Source of the DNA: Frateuria flava | GTDB taxonomy: Bacteria; Pseudomonadota; Gammaproteobacteria; Xanthomonadales; Rhodanobacteraceae | Direction of reading: 5' to 3' | Assembly (NCBI RefSeq): GCF_017837635.1 | Contig: NZ_JAGJRS010000013.1 | Span: 186,001-250,000 of the forward strand | Length of the DNA stretch: 64,000 nucleotides | Shown here: in pieces, positions 18,167-25,950 of the stretch | How the letters are laid out: every line of letters begins with the position of its first letter | Position numbering within the stretch: position 1 is the stretch's first letter | Notes under the pieces: generated by a model | What the model was told of the DNA's origin: nothing | The model's database searches: none | Seen by the model: the letters and a program-made list of their open reading frames with translations, nothing else | Translations under genes and position numbers: made by a program

Positions 18167-19177
18167 TCAGTGATACCCCTCGCCAGCCAGTACCTTGCCG
18201 CGGAACACGCGATACGAATACACGGTATAGGCCAGCACCGCCGGGATCAGGAACGCCGCCCCGACCAGCACGAAACCCTGCGACGACGGCGGCGAGGCGG
18301 CCTCCCAGATGCTCATGCTTGGCGGCACGATGTTCGGCCACATGCCGACCACCAGCCCGATGAAGCCCAGCGCGAAGAAACACAGCGCCAGCACGAACGG
18401 TTGCACTTCGCGGTTCTTCAGCACCGCTCGCCACAGCGTGATGGCGTTGAGCACGGTCAGGATCGGCACCGGCGACAGCCACAGGATGTGCGCGCCGGTG
18501 AACCAGCGCTCCATCAGCTGCGAATCCAGGAACGGCAGCCACGCACTGACCATCAGCATGAAGCCGATCACCGCCAGCATCAGCGGCCGGGTCAGATCGA
18601 ACGCGATCCGTTGCAGCCGTCCGTCGGTCTTGAGGATCAGCCAGGTGGCGCCGAGCAAGGCGTAGCCGAACACCACCGCCACCGCGGTCATCACCGCGAA
18701 CGGACTGAACCAGCCGAACGCGCCCTGCACGTACTTGCCGCCGGTCAGCGGCATGCCCTCGACCAGCGCACCCAGGATCAGCCCCTGCGCGAAGGCGGTG
18801 ACCACCGAGCCCACGCTGAAGGCCACGCCCCACAGCCAGCGCGAGGTATGTGCCTTGAAACGGAACTCGAACGCCACGCCGCGGAAGATCAGCGCGATCA
18901 GCATCGCCAGGATCGGCAGGTACAGCGCCGACAACACGATCGCGTAGGCCTTGGGAAAGGTCGCCATCAGACCGGCGCCGCCGAGCACCAGCCAGGTCTC
19001 GTTGCCGTCCCAGATCGGCGCGGCGGTGTTCATCATGTGGTCGCGCTGGTCTTCGTCGTCGGCGAACGGCAGCAGGATGCCCAGCCCGAGCACGAAGCCG
19101 TCCAGCAACACGTACATCATCACCGCGAAGCCGATGATGAAGAACCACACCACGGGGAGCACGGTCGCCCAGTCCAT
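18167..19177 (-). CDS. cydB: Cytochrome bd-type quinol oxidase subunit II
   Basis: Second membrane subunit of a bd-family quinol oxidase, which reduces oxygen to water without pumping protons. The 336-residue protein has about eight to nine hydrophobic helices and the CydB N-terminal signature LDGFVLGLGILLPF with APIWDGNETWLVLGGAG. It starts 2 bp after the cydA stop. No CydX-like small ORF is evident after it, only the repeat array. Confidence 0.95.
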   Translation of the reverse strand: MDWATVLPVVWFFIIGFAVMMYVLLDGFVLGLGILLPFADDEDQRDHMMNTAAPIWDGNETWLVLGGAGLMATFPKAYAIVLSALYLPILAMLIALIFRGVAFEFRFKAHTSRWLWGVAFSVGSVVTAFAQGLILGALVEGMPLTGGKYVQGAFGWFSPFAVMTAVAVVFGYALLGATWLILKTDGRLQRIAFDLTRPLMLAVIGFMLMVSAWLPFLDSQLMERWFTGAHILWLSPVPILTVLNAITLWRAVLKNREVQPFVLALCFFALGFIGLVVGMWPNIVPPSMSIWEAASPPSSQGFVLVGAAFLIPAVLAYTVYSYRVFRGKVLAGEGYH

Positions 19178-19179
19178 CG

Positions 19180-20583
19180 TCAGTCTCCCATCGGGTCGTC
19201 GGGCGCCGACAGCGGACGCGCCGGCGTGCGGTGGTGGCTGCCGTGCACCGGCGTGGCCGGCTGCCCGCGCTGCGGCGCCGGCAGCGGACCGTCACGGAAC
19301 AGCTTGAACAGGTACCAGATGCCGGCACCGAAGATGCCGAGATAGACCACCACGAAGGTGATCAGCGAGGCCAGCACACTGGACGCCGGCAGCACCGTGG
19401 CCGCCTGCGAGGTACGCATCAGCCCCTGCACCACCCACGGCTGGCGGCCGACCTCGGCCACCCACCAGCCGGTGAGCAGCGCGATGAAGCCGGAAGGGAT
19501 CATCACCACCCACGCCCTGAGGTACCAGCGGTCGCGCAGCAGGCTGCCGCGCTTCCAGCGCCACAGGCCGGTGAGCGCCAGCGCCAGCATCAGCAGGCCC
19601 AGGCCGACCATGACGCGAAAGGAAAAGAACGGGATCTTGACCGGCGGCCGCTCGTCGCGCGGGAAGTCCTTCAGGCCCTTGACCTCGCCGTCCCACGAAT
19701 GGGTGAGGATCAGGCTGCCCAGGTGCGGCACCTCCACCGCGTAATGGTTGGTTTCGGCCTGCTCGTCCGGCCATGCGAACAGGGCCAGCGGCACGCTGCT
19801 CGCGGTGTCCCAGCGCGCTTCGATCGCAGCCAGCTTGGCCGGCTGATACTCGCGCACCTTCAGGCCCGCCATGTCGCCGATCACGATCTGGATCGGGATG
19901 ACGATCGCCAGGAACGCCAGCGCCAGCTTGAGCATCGCCCCGGCGCGGTCGACGAAGCGTCCCTTGAGCAGATAGACGACCGAAACCCCGCCGACCACCA
20001 TGGCGGTGGAAATGAACGCGGCCAGCACCATGTGCGGCAGCCGCACCAGGAACGAGGGGTTGAAGATCACCTGCCACCAGTCCGCCGGGTAGAACACGCC
20101 ATCGCGGATGTCGTAGCCCGCCGGCGTCTGCATCCAGCTGTTGGCGGACATGATCCAGAACGAGGACAACAGCGTTCCCAGCGAGACCATGCAGGTGGCC
20201 AGGAAATGCATGCCGTCGCTGACCTTCTTCCAGCCGAACAGCATCACGCCCAGGAACGTGGCCTCCAGGAAGAACGCGGTCAGCACCTCGTAGTTGAGCA
20301 ACGGCCCGACCACGTTGCCGGCGACGATCGAGAAGCCGGCCCAGTTGGTGCCGAACTGGAAGCTCATCACGATGCCCGACACCACGCCCATGCCGAAGGC
20401 GACGGCGAAGATCTTCAGCCAGAAGAAATACAGGTCGCGCCACAGGTCCGTGCGCTTGACCAGCCAGACGCCCTCGATGAACGCCAGCCACGCCGCCGTG
20501 CCGATGGTGAAGGCGGGAAACAGGATGTGGAAGGACATCACCCACGCGAACTGCAGGCGCGAGAGGAACTCGGCAGTCGGCAT
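19180..20583 (-). CDS. cydA: Cytochrome bd-type (CIO-like) quinol oxidase subunit I
   Basis: Heme-bearing subunit of a bd-family terminal oxidase. The 467-residue protein shows SRLQFAWVMSFHILFPAFTIG (His ligand), FGMGVVSGIVMSFQFGTNW, an HFLATCMVSLG region and GWWVAEVGRQPWVVQGLMRT. It is shorter than E. coli CydA (522), with a short Q-loop, which fits the cyanide-insensitive CioA type (family knowledge). A His/Pro-rich tail follows the last helix. A candidate -10 element (TATAGTC on the minus strand near 20612-20618) lies upstream; I see no clear Fnr or ArcA box. Confidence 0.94.
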   Translation of the reverse strand: MPTAEFLSRLQFAWVMSFHILFPAFTIGTAAWLAFIEGVWLVKRTDLWRDLYFFWLKIFAVAFGMGVVSGIVMSFQFGTNWAGFSIVAGNVVGPLLNYEVLTAFFLEATFLGVMLFGWKKVSDGMHFLATCMVSLGTLLSSFWIMSANSWMQTPAGYDIRDGVFYPADWWQVIFNPSFLVRLPHMVLAAFISTAMVVGGVSVVYLLKGRFVDRAGAMLKLALAFLAIVIPIQIVIGDMAGLKVREYQPAKLAAIEARWDTASSVPLALFAWPDEQAETNHYAVEVPHLGSLILTHSWDGEVKGLKDFPRDERPPVKIPFFSFRVMVGLGLLMLALALTGLWRWKRGSLLRDRWYLRAWVVMIPSGFIALLTGWWVAEVGRQPWVVQGLMRTSQAATVLPASSVLASLITFVVVYLGIFGAGIWYLFKLFRDGPLPAPQRGQPATPVHGSHHRTPARPLSAPDDPMGD

Positions 20584-20957
20584 GCTTCACTCCCGGGGGA
20601 AGGGCGTCGTCGACTATAGACATGGATGGCGTGATGGCTGCGGCATCGCGACAGGCTGCCGCGCGGCGTGGTGCCGCAGGAACGCTCGACGGAAGATGGA
20701 TGGTTGCATCCGGGCGCCGCGCGGCGCCCTGACCCTCGCCCGCCTGCCGGCAGTCTCTGCCGAAGGAGCGCTGCCGGCGCGGGTCTTGAGGCCAGCGCTT
20801 CGACTTCGGCCTGCCGGCTACGCCCAGTGCGAACGGGTTTGTCCCTGCAGAGCGTGAGTCGGCTCCCTCGGGACAGGATGGGGCAGCGGCGGATCCGGCG
20901 GCGCACACCACGGCTCGTCATGTATTCCCTCGCACGAACCAGCTCGCGCGCGAGCGC
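20584..20957. other. 374-bp intergenic region upstream of cydA
   Basis: Lies between the cydA start and the 3' end of pepP. The cydA side probably contains its promoter. The middle is GC-rich with one arm of the family C dispersed repeat (20795-20837). No ORF with coding character or start signal was found. Confidence 0.6.
20795..20837. repeat. Family C dispersed repeat, single arm
   Basis: GCGCTTCGACTTCGGCCTG followed by a TACGC and GCGAACGGG stretch. The reverse complement of the same pattern is the right arm of the element at 43151-43278. Confidence 0.65.
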
Positions 20958-22268
20958 TCAGCGCCCGCCCAGCACCCGCATCAACTCCTCCGGCTCCCTC
21001 GGCACGGCCTCCGTGAGCACCACGTTCCCGTCGGTGCTCACCGCCACGTCGTCCTCGATGCGAATGCCGATGCCGCGCCAGCGCTCGCCCACGCCGCGCA
21101 GGTCGGGCGGCACGTAGATGCCCGGTTCGACCGTCACGACCATGCCCGGCTCGAGCAGGCGCGCGTCGCCATCGACGCGGTAATCGCCCACGTCGTGCAC
21201 GTCCAGGCCGAGCCAGTGGCCCGTCTTGGAAGGGAAGAAGGTCTTGTACGCCCCGCTCTCGATCGCCGCATCGGCCGCGCCCTTGAGCAGCCCCAGCGCG
21301 CACAGCCCCTCGGCGATCACCCGCACCGCCGCGTGGTGCGCGGCGTCGAACGGGCGACCCGGCCTGACCTCGTCGATCGCCGCCTGCTGCGCAGCCAGTA
21401 CCACCTCGTACAGGGCGCGCTGCTCGCGCGACCAGCGGCCGTTGATCGGGAAGGTGCGCGTGATGTCGGAGGCATAGCAGTCCACCTCGGCGCCGGCATC
21501 GATCAGCAACAGGTCGCCATCCTTGAGCGGCGCGCGGTTGGCTACGTAATGCATGGTGCACGCGTTGACGCCACCGGCGACGATCGGCGGGAACGCCGGC
21601 ACCGCGCCCCGGCTGCGCATCACCCGCAGCAGTTCGGCCTCGACCTCGTACTCCAGGCGTCCGGGCAATGCCGCCGCCATCGCCGCCACGTGCGCTTCGG
21701 CGGCAATGCCCGCGGCCTGGCGCATGAGCTTCAGCTCGCCGCGCGACTTGTAGAGCCTGAGGTCGTGCAGCAGATGCCCCAGCGCCACGAACTCCTTCGG
21801 CACCACGCCACCGCCACGCAACTGCCGCAGACGCCGCATCCAACCGAGCAGGCGCGCATCGAAATCCGGCTCGCGCCCGAAGTGGCAGTACACCCGCGCC
21901 CGCCCCTCGATCATGCCGGGCAGGATGTCGTCGATGTCCTCGATCGGGAACGCGTCGTCCAGCCCGAACGCACTGACCGCGCGCTCGGTGCCGGCCACCT
22001 CGCCGTGCCAGCGCTCGTGCGCCGGGTCGCGCTCGCGGCAGAACAGCACCGCTTCGCCGTGCGCGCGACCGGGCAGCAACGCCAGCACGGCGTCCGCTTC
22101 CGGAAAGCCGGTGAGGTAATGGAAGTCCGAATCCTGCCGGTACGGCCAGGCCGCATCGGCGTTACGCATGCGCTCGGGCGCGGCGGCGATCAGCAGCGCC
22201 GCGTCGGCACCGGCCATGCGCATCAGCTGACGTCGCCGGCGCGCGAATTCCGCGATCGCAATGCTCAA
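20958..22268 (-). CDS. pepP: Xaa-Pro aminopeptidase PepP
   Basis: M24B metallopeptidase removing N-terminal residues in front of proline. Metal ligands are present: DAGAEVDCYASDITRTF (two Asp), GHWLGLDVHDVG (His), VEPGIYV (Glu) and GIRIEDDVAV (Glu). The N-terminal domain shows ERMRNADAAWPYRQDSDFHYLTGF. I chose the TTG at 22268, which overlaps the upstream UPF0149 stop (TTGA), because it gives (M)SIAIAEFARRRRQL and 436 residues, matching E. coli PepP (441). An in-frame ATG at 22511 lies deep in the upstream gene and adds unrelated sequence. Confidence 0.93.
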   Translation of the reverse strand: MSIAIAEFARRRRQLMRMAGADAALLIAAAPERMRNADAAWPYRQDSDFHYLTGFPEADAVLALLPGRAHGEAVLFCRERDPAHERWHGEVAGTERAVSAFGLDDAFPIEDIDDILPGMIEGRARVYCHFGREPDFDARLLGWMRRLRQLRGGGVVPKEFVALGHLLHDLRLYKSRGELKLMRQAAGIAAEAHVAAMAAALPGRLEYEVEAELLRVMRSRGAVPAFPPIVAGGVNACTMHYVANRAPLKDGDLLLIDAGAEVDCYASDITRTFPINGRWSREQRALYEVVLAAQQAAIDEVRPGRPFDAAHHAAVRVIAEGLCALGLLKGAADAAIESGAYKTFFPSKTGHWLGLDVHDVGDYRVDGDARLLEPGMVVTVEPGIYVPPDLRGVGERWRGIGIRIEDDVAVSTDGNVVLTEAVPREPEELMRVLGGR

Positions 22269-22831
22269 TGCAGCGTGTCGTTCGCCGGGCGCTGGGCGCT
22301 GTGGCATTCGGCAAACAACAACATCGCGCCCATGCGCACGAACTCGTGCACCTCGATCAGCGCATCCTCGTCCTCGCTCTCGTCGCCGAAATCGAACGCC
22401 GAGCTGGCGATGGTGGTCAAATCGCGCAGGATCTCCTGCGCCTCGTCCGACAACTTCGCATGCGCGCCGGCGCCGGCCAGGCCGAAACCGCCAAGGAAGC
22501 CGCGGCACCACTCCACCAGCGCCTCGGCGCGTTCGGCCAGTGGGCGGTCGTCCGCCGGCAACAACGGTTCGAAGCCCAGTTCGGGATCAGCCAGCTCGCC
22601 GCGGGACTGGGTCGCCAACCGCTCCAGCAGCGCCTGGTCATGCGGCGCCGGCACGACTGTCTCGCCGCCCTCGAACTCCAGCGCCGTCAACAGCCGCTGC
22701 TTGTCCAGCGCGCCGCCACCGGCCAGGAAACCGCACAGCGAGCCATGCAGTTCGCTGGCGTCCGCGCCGACGCGCATGCGCACGAGCGCGGCATCCAGCT
22801 CGTCGTAACCGAGCATATCGCTGCCAGTCAT
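22265..22831 (-). CDS. ygfB: UPF0149 family protein (YgfB-like)
   Basis: 188-residue cytoplasmic protein of the YgfB/YecA N-terminal type. It shows GSLCGFLAGG, WCRGFLGGFGLAG, EAQEILRDLTTIAS and an acidic DFGDESEDEDALIEVHEFVRMGAMLLFAE C-terminus. In E. coli ygfB also sits directly upstream of pepP; YgfB proteins have been linked to regulation in Pseudomonas, but I cannot assign a precise role here. The ATG at 22831 is preferred over an extension to 22891. Confidence 0.9.
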   Translation of the reverse strand: MTGSDMLGYDELDAALVRMRVGADASELHGSLCGFLAGGGALDKQRLLTALEFEGGETVVPAPHDQALLERLATQSRGELADPELGFEPLLPADDRPLAERAEALVEWCRGFLGGFGLAGAGAHAKLSDEAQEILRDLTTIASSAFDFGDESEDEDALIEVHEFVRMGAMLLFAECHSAQRPANDTLH

Positions 22832-22881
22832 CGGGGCTCTCCATGGGAATCGGCCACCCAGTCTAATCCGCCGAAGCCTGG

Positions 22882-22949
22882 GTAGGAGCACACTTTGTGC
22901 GCGACCGGGGGCCGCCCCAAGGCCGGTCGCGCACGGAGTGCGGTTCTAC
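22882..22949. repeat. Family B REP-like inverted repeat
   Basis: Arms GTAGGAGCACACTTTGTGCG and the inverted GTGCGGTTCTAC separated by a GC-rich centre. Relatives lie at 38037-38110, 59229-59287 and more loosely 33764-33849. Confidence 0.8.
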
Positions 22950-22985
22950 GGGGAAGTGCCGCACCTTTTCGCGCGGCAGGCTTGG

Positions 22986-22991
22986 TATATT
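22986..22991 (+). promoter_or_regulatory. Candidate -10 element of the zapB-like/zapA operon
   Basis: TATATT placed so that transcription would start around 22998, next to the ATG at 22999, where no Shine-Dalgarno is visible. This suggests a very short or absent leader. The -35 region is not well defined. Confidence 0.4.
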
Positions 22992-22998
22992 TCACACC

Positions 22999-23223
22999 AT
23001 GAGCACGCCCGATCCCGTCCAGCAGGAATTGGCCACCCTGAACCAGCAGCTGGACCGCCTGCTGGACCTCGTGCGCCGGCTGCAGGAGGAGAACCGCAGC
23101 CTGCGGCACAGCCAGGAACAGCTGGCCAACGAGCGGGCGGGCCTGATGGCGCGCAACGACCAGGCGCGCACCCGCGTCGAGGCGATGATCCAACGGTTGA
23201 AAGCCCTCGAGAACAACGGCTGA
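22999..23223 (+). CDS. Small coiled-coil protein, ZapB-like (TIGR02449 type)
   Basis: 74 residues, almost entirely coiled coil with heptads such as ELATLNQQLDRLLDLVRRLQ. It always tends to precede zapA in this lineage and is named as a cell-division ZapB-like protein by position and shape (inference). It overlaps the zapA start (TGATG). No Shine-Dalgarno precedes its ATG. Confidence 0.8.
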   Translation: MSTPDPVQQELATLNQQLDRLLDLVRRLQEENRSLRHSQEQLANERAGLMARNDQARTRVEAMIQRLKALENNG

Positions 23224-23540
23224 TGAGCAGCACGCCCTCCCCCGCTTCCGAGCCGGTCGCGCTGCGCCTGCTGGATCGCGAATTCCTGATCGCCTGCGCC
23301 CCGGAGGAACGGGACGGCCTGCTCGCCGCGGCCACCTTTCTCGACCAGAAGATGCGCGAGCTTCGCGCCAATGCACGTACGCCGGGTTTCGACCGGCTGG
23401 CGGTGCTGGCGGCGATCAGCGTCACCCACGAATACCTGGGCCTGCGCAAGCAGCACGACGGGGCTGATCGCAGCGTGACTGACGGCCTCGCTGCATTGCG
23501 CCGCAAGCTTGAAGCGGCGCTCGACGCGCAAGTAAGATAG
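23223..23540 (+). CDS. zapA: Cell division protein ZapA
   Basis: FtsZ-associated protein that cross-links protofilaments at the division ring. The 105-residue protein begins MSSTPSPASEPVALRLLDRE and has the ZapA core LRLLDREFLIACAPEERDGL, AATFLDQKMRELR, GFDRLAVLAAISVTHEYL and a C-terminal coiled coil. Its neighbours, 6S RNA and 5-formyl-THF cyclo-ligase, match the conserved zapA-ssrS-ygfA arrangement of gammaproteobacteria. Confidence 0.93.
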   Translation: MSSTPSPASEPVALRLLDREFLIACAPEERDGLLAAATFLDQKMRELRANARTPGFDRLAVLAAISVTHEYLGLRKQHDGADRSVTDGLAALRRKLEAALDAQVR

Positions 23541-23545
23541 GCCCC

Positions 23546-23733
23546 GGCGTTTTCTGCGGTGTGCGCCAGCACACTCTACATTTGCCTTGTTCCTATATAC
23601 GGCCCCGGGTCGGCTTCACATGGTTGTTGTGCATGTCCGCCGCGTGCGGAAAGCCTTTAAGGCCATGTAGCCCTCCCACCTGATCCAAGCGGATCAAGGT
23701 CGTTCGGTGGGCAGCGGCATCGTGGTTGACGCC
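23546..23733 (+). ncRNA. ssrS: 6S RNA
   Basis: About 188 nt between zapA and the 5-FCL gene, the conserved position of ssrS. The 3' half carries the recognisable pattern AAGCCTTTAAGGCC, then CACCTGATCCAAGCGGATCA with AGGTCG, GTGGGCAGCGGCATC, parallel to E. coli 6S. The ends GGCGTT and GACGCC can pair to close the long hairpin. 6S RNA mimics an open promoter and holds the housekeeping RNA polymerase in stationary phase. End points are estimated from pairing. Confidence 0.85.
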
Positions 23734-23818
23734 ACCCCTTTCCCCGCCTGGTTGACGTTGACGCAACGCCGGCCGGGCGCGAGCGGCGCCGGTCGCGCCG
23801 TCTTCCAGGAGATGCGCC

Positions 23819-24424
23819 GTGGACGCCACCGCCCAACGCCGCGAACTGCGCCAGCATCTCGCCGCTCGCCGCCGCGCCCTGACGCCAGCGCAACGCATTG
23901 CCGCTGCGCAGGGCCTGAGGCACAGCCTCGAACAACTCCCCGAGTACCACACCGACGCACGCGTGGCCGGCTACTGGGCTTGCGACGGCGAGTTGCCCCT
24001 CAACCTGGTGATTCCGCCACTGGCCGCACGCGGCCAGCGCTTCCTGCTGCCGGTGCTGGGTCAGGACCGCGAACTGCGCTTTGCGCCCTGGTCGGCCGGC
24101 GAAGATGTCGAGCCCAACCGCTATGGCATCCCCGAGCCGGTGGCGCCGCGAGAGTGGTTCGCGCCGTTCCAGCTCGACCTGGTGCTCGTTCCGCTGCTGG
24201 GCTTCGACCGCCATGGTCACCGGCTCGGCTACGGCGGGGGCTGGTATGACCGCAGCTTTGCGTTCCTGAACGATCAGGCGCGCCCCACCGAGCCTCTGCT
24301 GGTGGGCGTCGCGTACGATTTTCAGGAACTGCCGGCCATCAAGTCCGAATCGTGGGACGTGCCGCTGGACTACATCGCCACCGACCGCGAGTTGATCGAC
24401 TGCCACGCGGAAGACACGCCGTGA
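23819..24424 (+). CDS. ygfA: 5-formyltetrahydrofolate cyclo-ligase
   Basis: Converts 5-formyl-THF to 5,10-methenyl-THF with ATP. The 201-residue protein has ALTPAQRIAAAQGL, the ligand-binding EPNRYGIPEP and the signature LLGFDRHGHRLGYGGGWYDR. The GTG at 23819 has a CAGGAG site about 8 nt upstream; the nearby ATG at 23812 is out of frame. It follows 6S RNA and may be expressed from the read-through transcript, as in E. coli (family knowledge). Confidence 0.95.
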   Translation: MDATAQRRELRQHLAARRRALTPAQRIAAAQGLRHSLEQLPEYHTDARVAGYWACDGELPLNLVIPPLAARGQRFLLPVLGQDRELRFAPWSAGEDVEPNRYGIPEPVAPREWFAPFQLDLVLVPLLGFDRHGHRLGYGGGWYDRSFAFLNDQARPTEPLLVGVAYDFQELPAIKSESWDVPLDYIATDRELIDCHAEDTP

Positions 24425-24542
24425 GCGCGACAGCTGCCGCCTCCGCAGCCCGTAGTGGAACCTTCGTCCCCGACGCCCATACGCGGCAGGCCGTTCGGGC
24501 ACAGCACGCACACCTGCCACATCTCCGCGTCCCGAGGTCCCG

Positions 24543-24546
<4 letters not shown>
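24421..24546 (+). CDS. Possible 41-residue small protein
   Basis: ORF from a GTG that overlaps the upstream stop (GTGA) to a TGA that overlaps the next start (ATGA). It encodes an Ala/His/Arg-rich peptide beginning MSATAAASAARSGTFVPDAH. I recognise no family. The double 4-nt overlap is the main reason to list it; it could equally be a spacer open by chance in a GC-rich genome. Confidence 0.3.
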
Positions 24547-25010
<464 letters not shown>

Positions 25011-25067
25011 CCACCCCTCCAACGCCAGCCCGCTGGTTGGCCGGCAAGACCCCCAAGGAAAACGTCC

Positions 25068-25703
25068 ATGAGCAACGAAAAGCGTCTCGCTGGCGAGGCC
25101 GCCCTCCGCTACGTCGAGGACGGCGCCATCGTCGGCGTCGGCACCGGCTCGACCGTGGCCTTCTTCATCGACGCGCTGGCCGGCATCAGGGACCGCATCC
25201 ATGGCGCCGTGTCGAGCTCCGAGCAGTCGACCGCGCAACTGAAGCGGCACGGCATTCCAGTGCTCGACCTCAACAGCACCGGCCCGCTGTCGCTCTATGT
25301 CGACGGCGCCGACGAGTGCGATCCGCACAAGCGCCTGATCAAGGGCGGCGGCGCTGCACTGACGCGCGAGAAAATCATCGCCGAGGCCAGCGCGAAGTTC
25401 GTATGCATCATCGACTCGAGCAAGCGCGTGGATCTGCTTGGCCGCTTCCCGCTGCCGATCGAAGTGATTCCGATGGCGCGCAGCCTGGTCGGCCGCGAGA
25501 TCGTCAAGCGCGGCGGCCAACCGGTCTGGCGCGACGGCGTGGTGACCGACAACGGCAACTGGGTGATCGACGTGCACGGCTGGCAGATCACCGATCCGGT
25601 GTCGCTGGAGGCCGAACTGAACCAGATCCCGGGCGTAGTCACGGTCGGCCTGTTCGCGCGGCGTGCCGCGGACATCGTGCTGGTCGGCGACAAGGAAATG
25701 TAG
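25068..25703 (+). CDS. rpiA: Ribose-5-phosphate isomerase A
   Basis: Interconverts ribose 5-phosphate and ribulose 5-phosphate in the pentose phosphate pathway. The 211-residue protein has [42 protein letters not shown] with AALTREKI, and GNWVIDVHG, all RpiA signatures including the catalytic Asp/Glu and Lys residues. Start ATG 25068 follows an AAGGAAA-like site. Confidence 0.97.
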   Translation: MSNEKRLAGEAALRYVEDGAIVGVGTGSTVAFFIDALAGIRDRIHGAVSSSEQSTAQLKRHGIPVLDLNSTGPLSLYVDGADECDPHKRLIKGGGAALTREKIIAEASAKFVCIIDSSKRVDLLGRFPLPIEVIPMARSLVGREIVKRGGQPVWRDGVVTDNGNWVIDVHGWQITDPVSLEAELNQIPGVVTVGLFARRAADIVLVGDKEM

Positions 25704-25715
25704 GCCGCATGGCGC

Positions 25716-25778
25716 GGTGGGGCGGGCTTCAGCCCACCGTCCTGCAACGTCGCGGCGGGCTGAAGCCCACCCTGCAAC
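25716..25778. repeat. Family A REP-like inverted repeat
   Basis: GGGCGGGCTTCAGCCCACCG and the inverted GCGGGCTGAAGCCCACCCTG. First of two adjacent copies in the rpiA-clc spacer. Confidence 0.8.
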
Positions 25779-25882
25779 AACCGTGACTCAGCTCGGGCGA
25801 ACCGGTGCGCTGGAGGCCGAGTCGCACCCGATCCCGGCGCGGTCACGACCAGCCACGAGAAAAATCGGTTTCGCGTGCCGCC

Positions 25883-25941
25883 GCGGGGTGGGCTTCAGCC
25901 CTCCTTCCGGCAACGTGGTGGGACGAAGCCCACCTGGCAAC
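25883..25941. repeat. Family A REP-like inverted repeat, degenerate
   Basis: GGGGTGGGCTTCAGCCCTCC and the inverted GGTGGGACGAAGCCCACC. Second copy in the same spacer; the arms have diverged. Confidence 0.75.
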
Positions 25942-25950
25942 GACCGCGCG

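Noticed and set aside
16614-19328. 904-residue open frame opposite pepQ and cydB
   Set aside because: It runs antisense to two well-supported genes and through the heptad array, giving low-complexity (NPESRIPNPESRIP) sequence. It is a GC-rich shadow frame.
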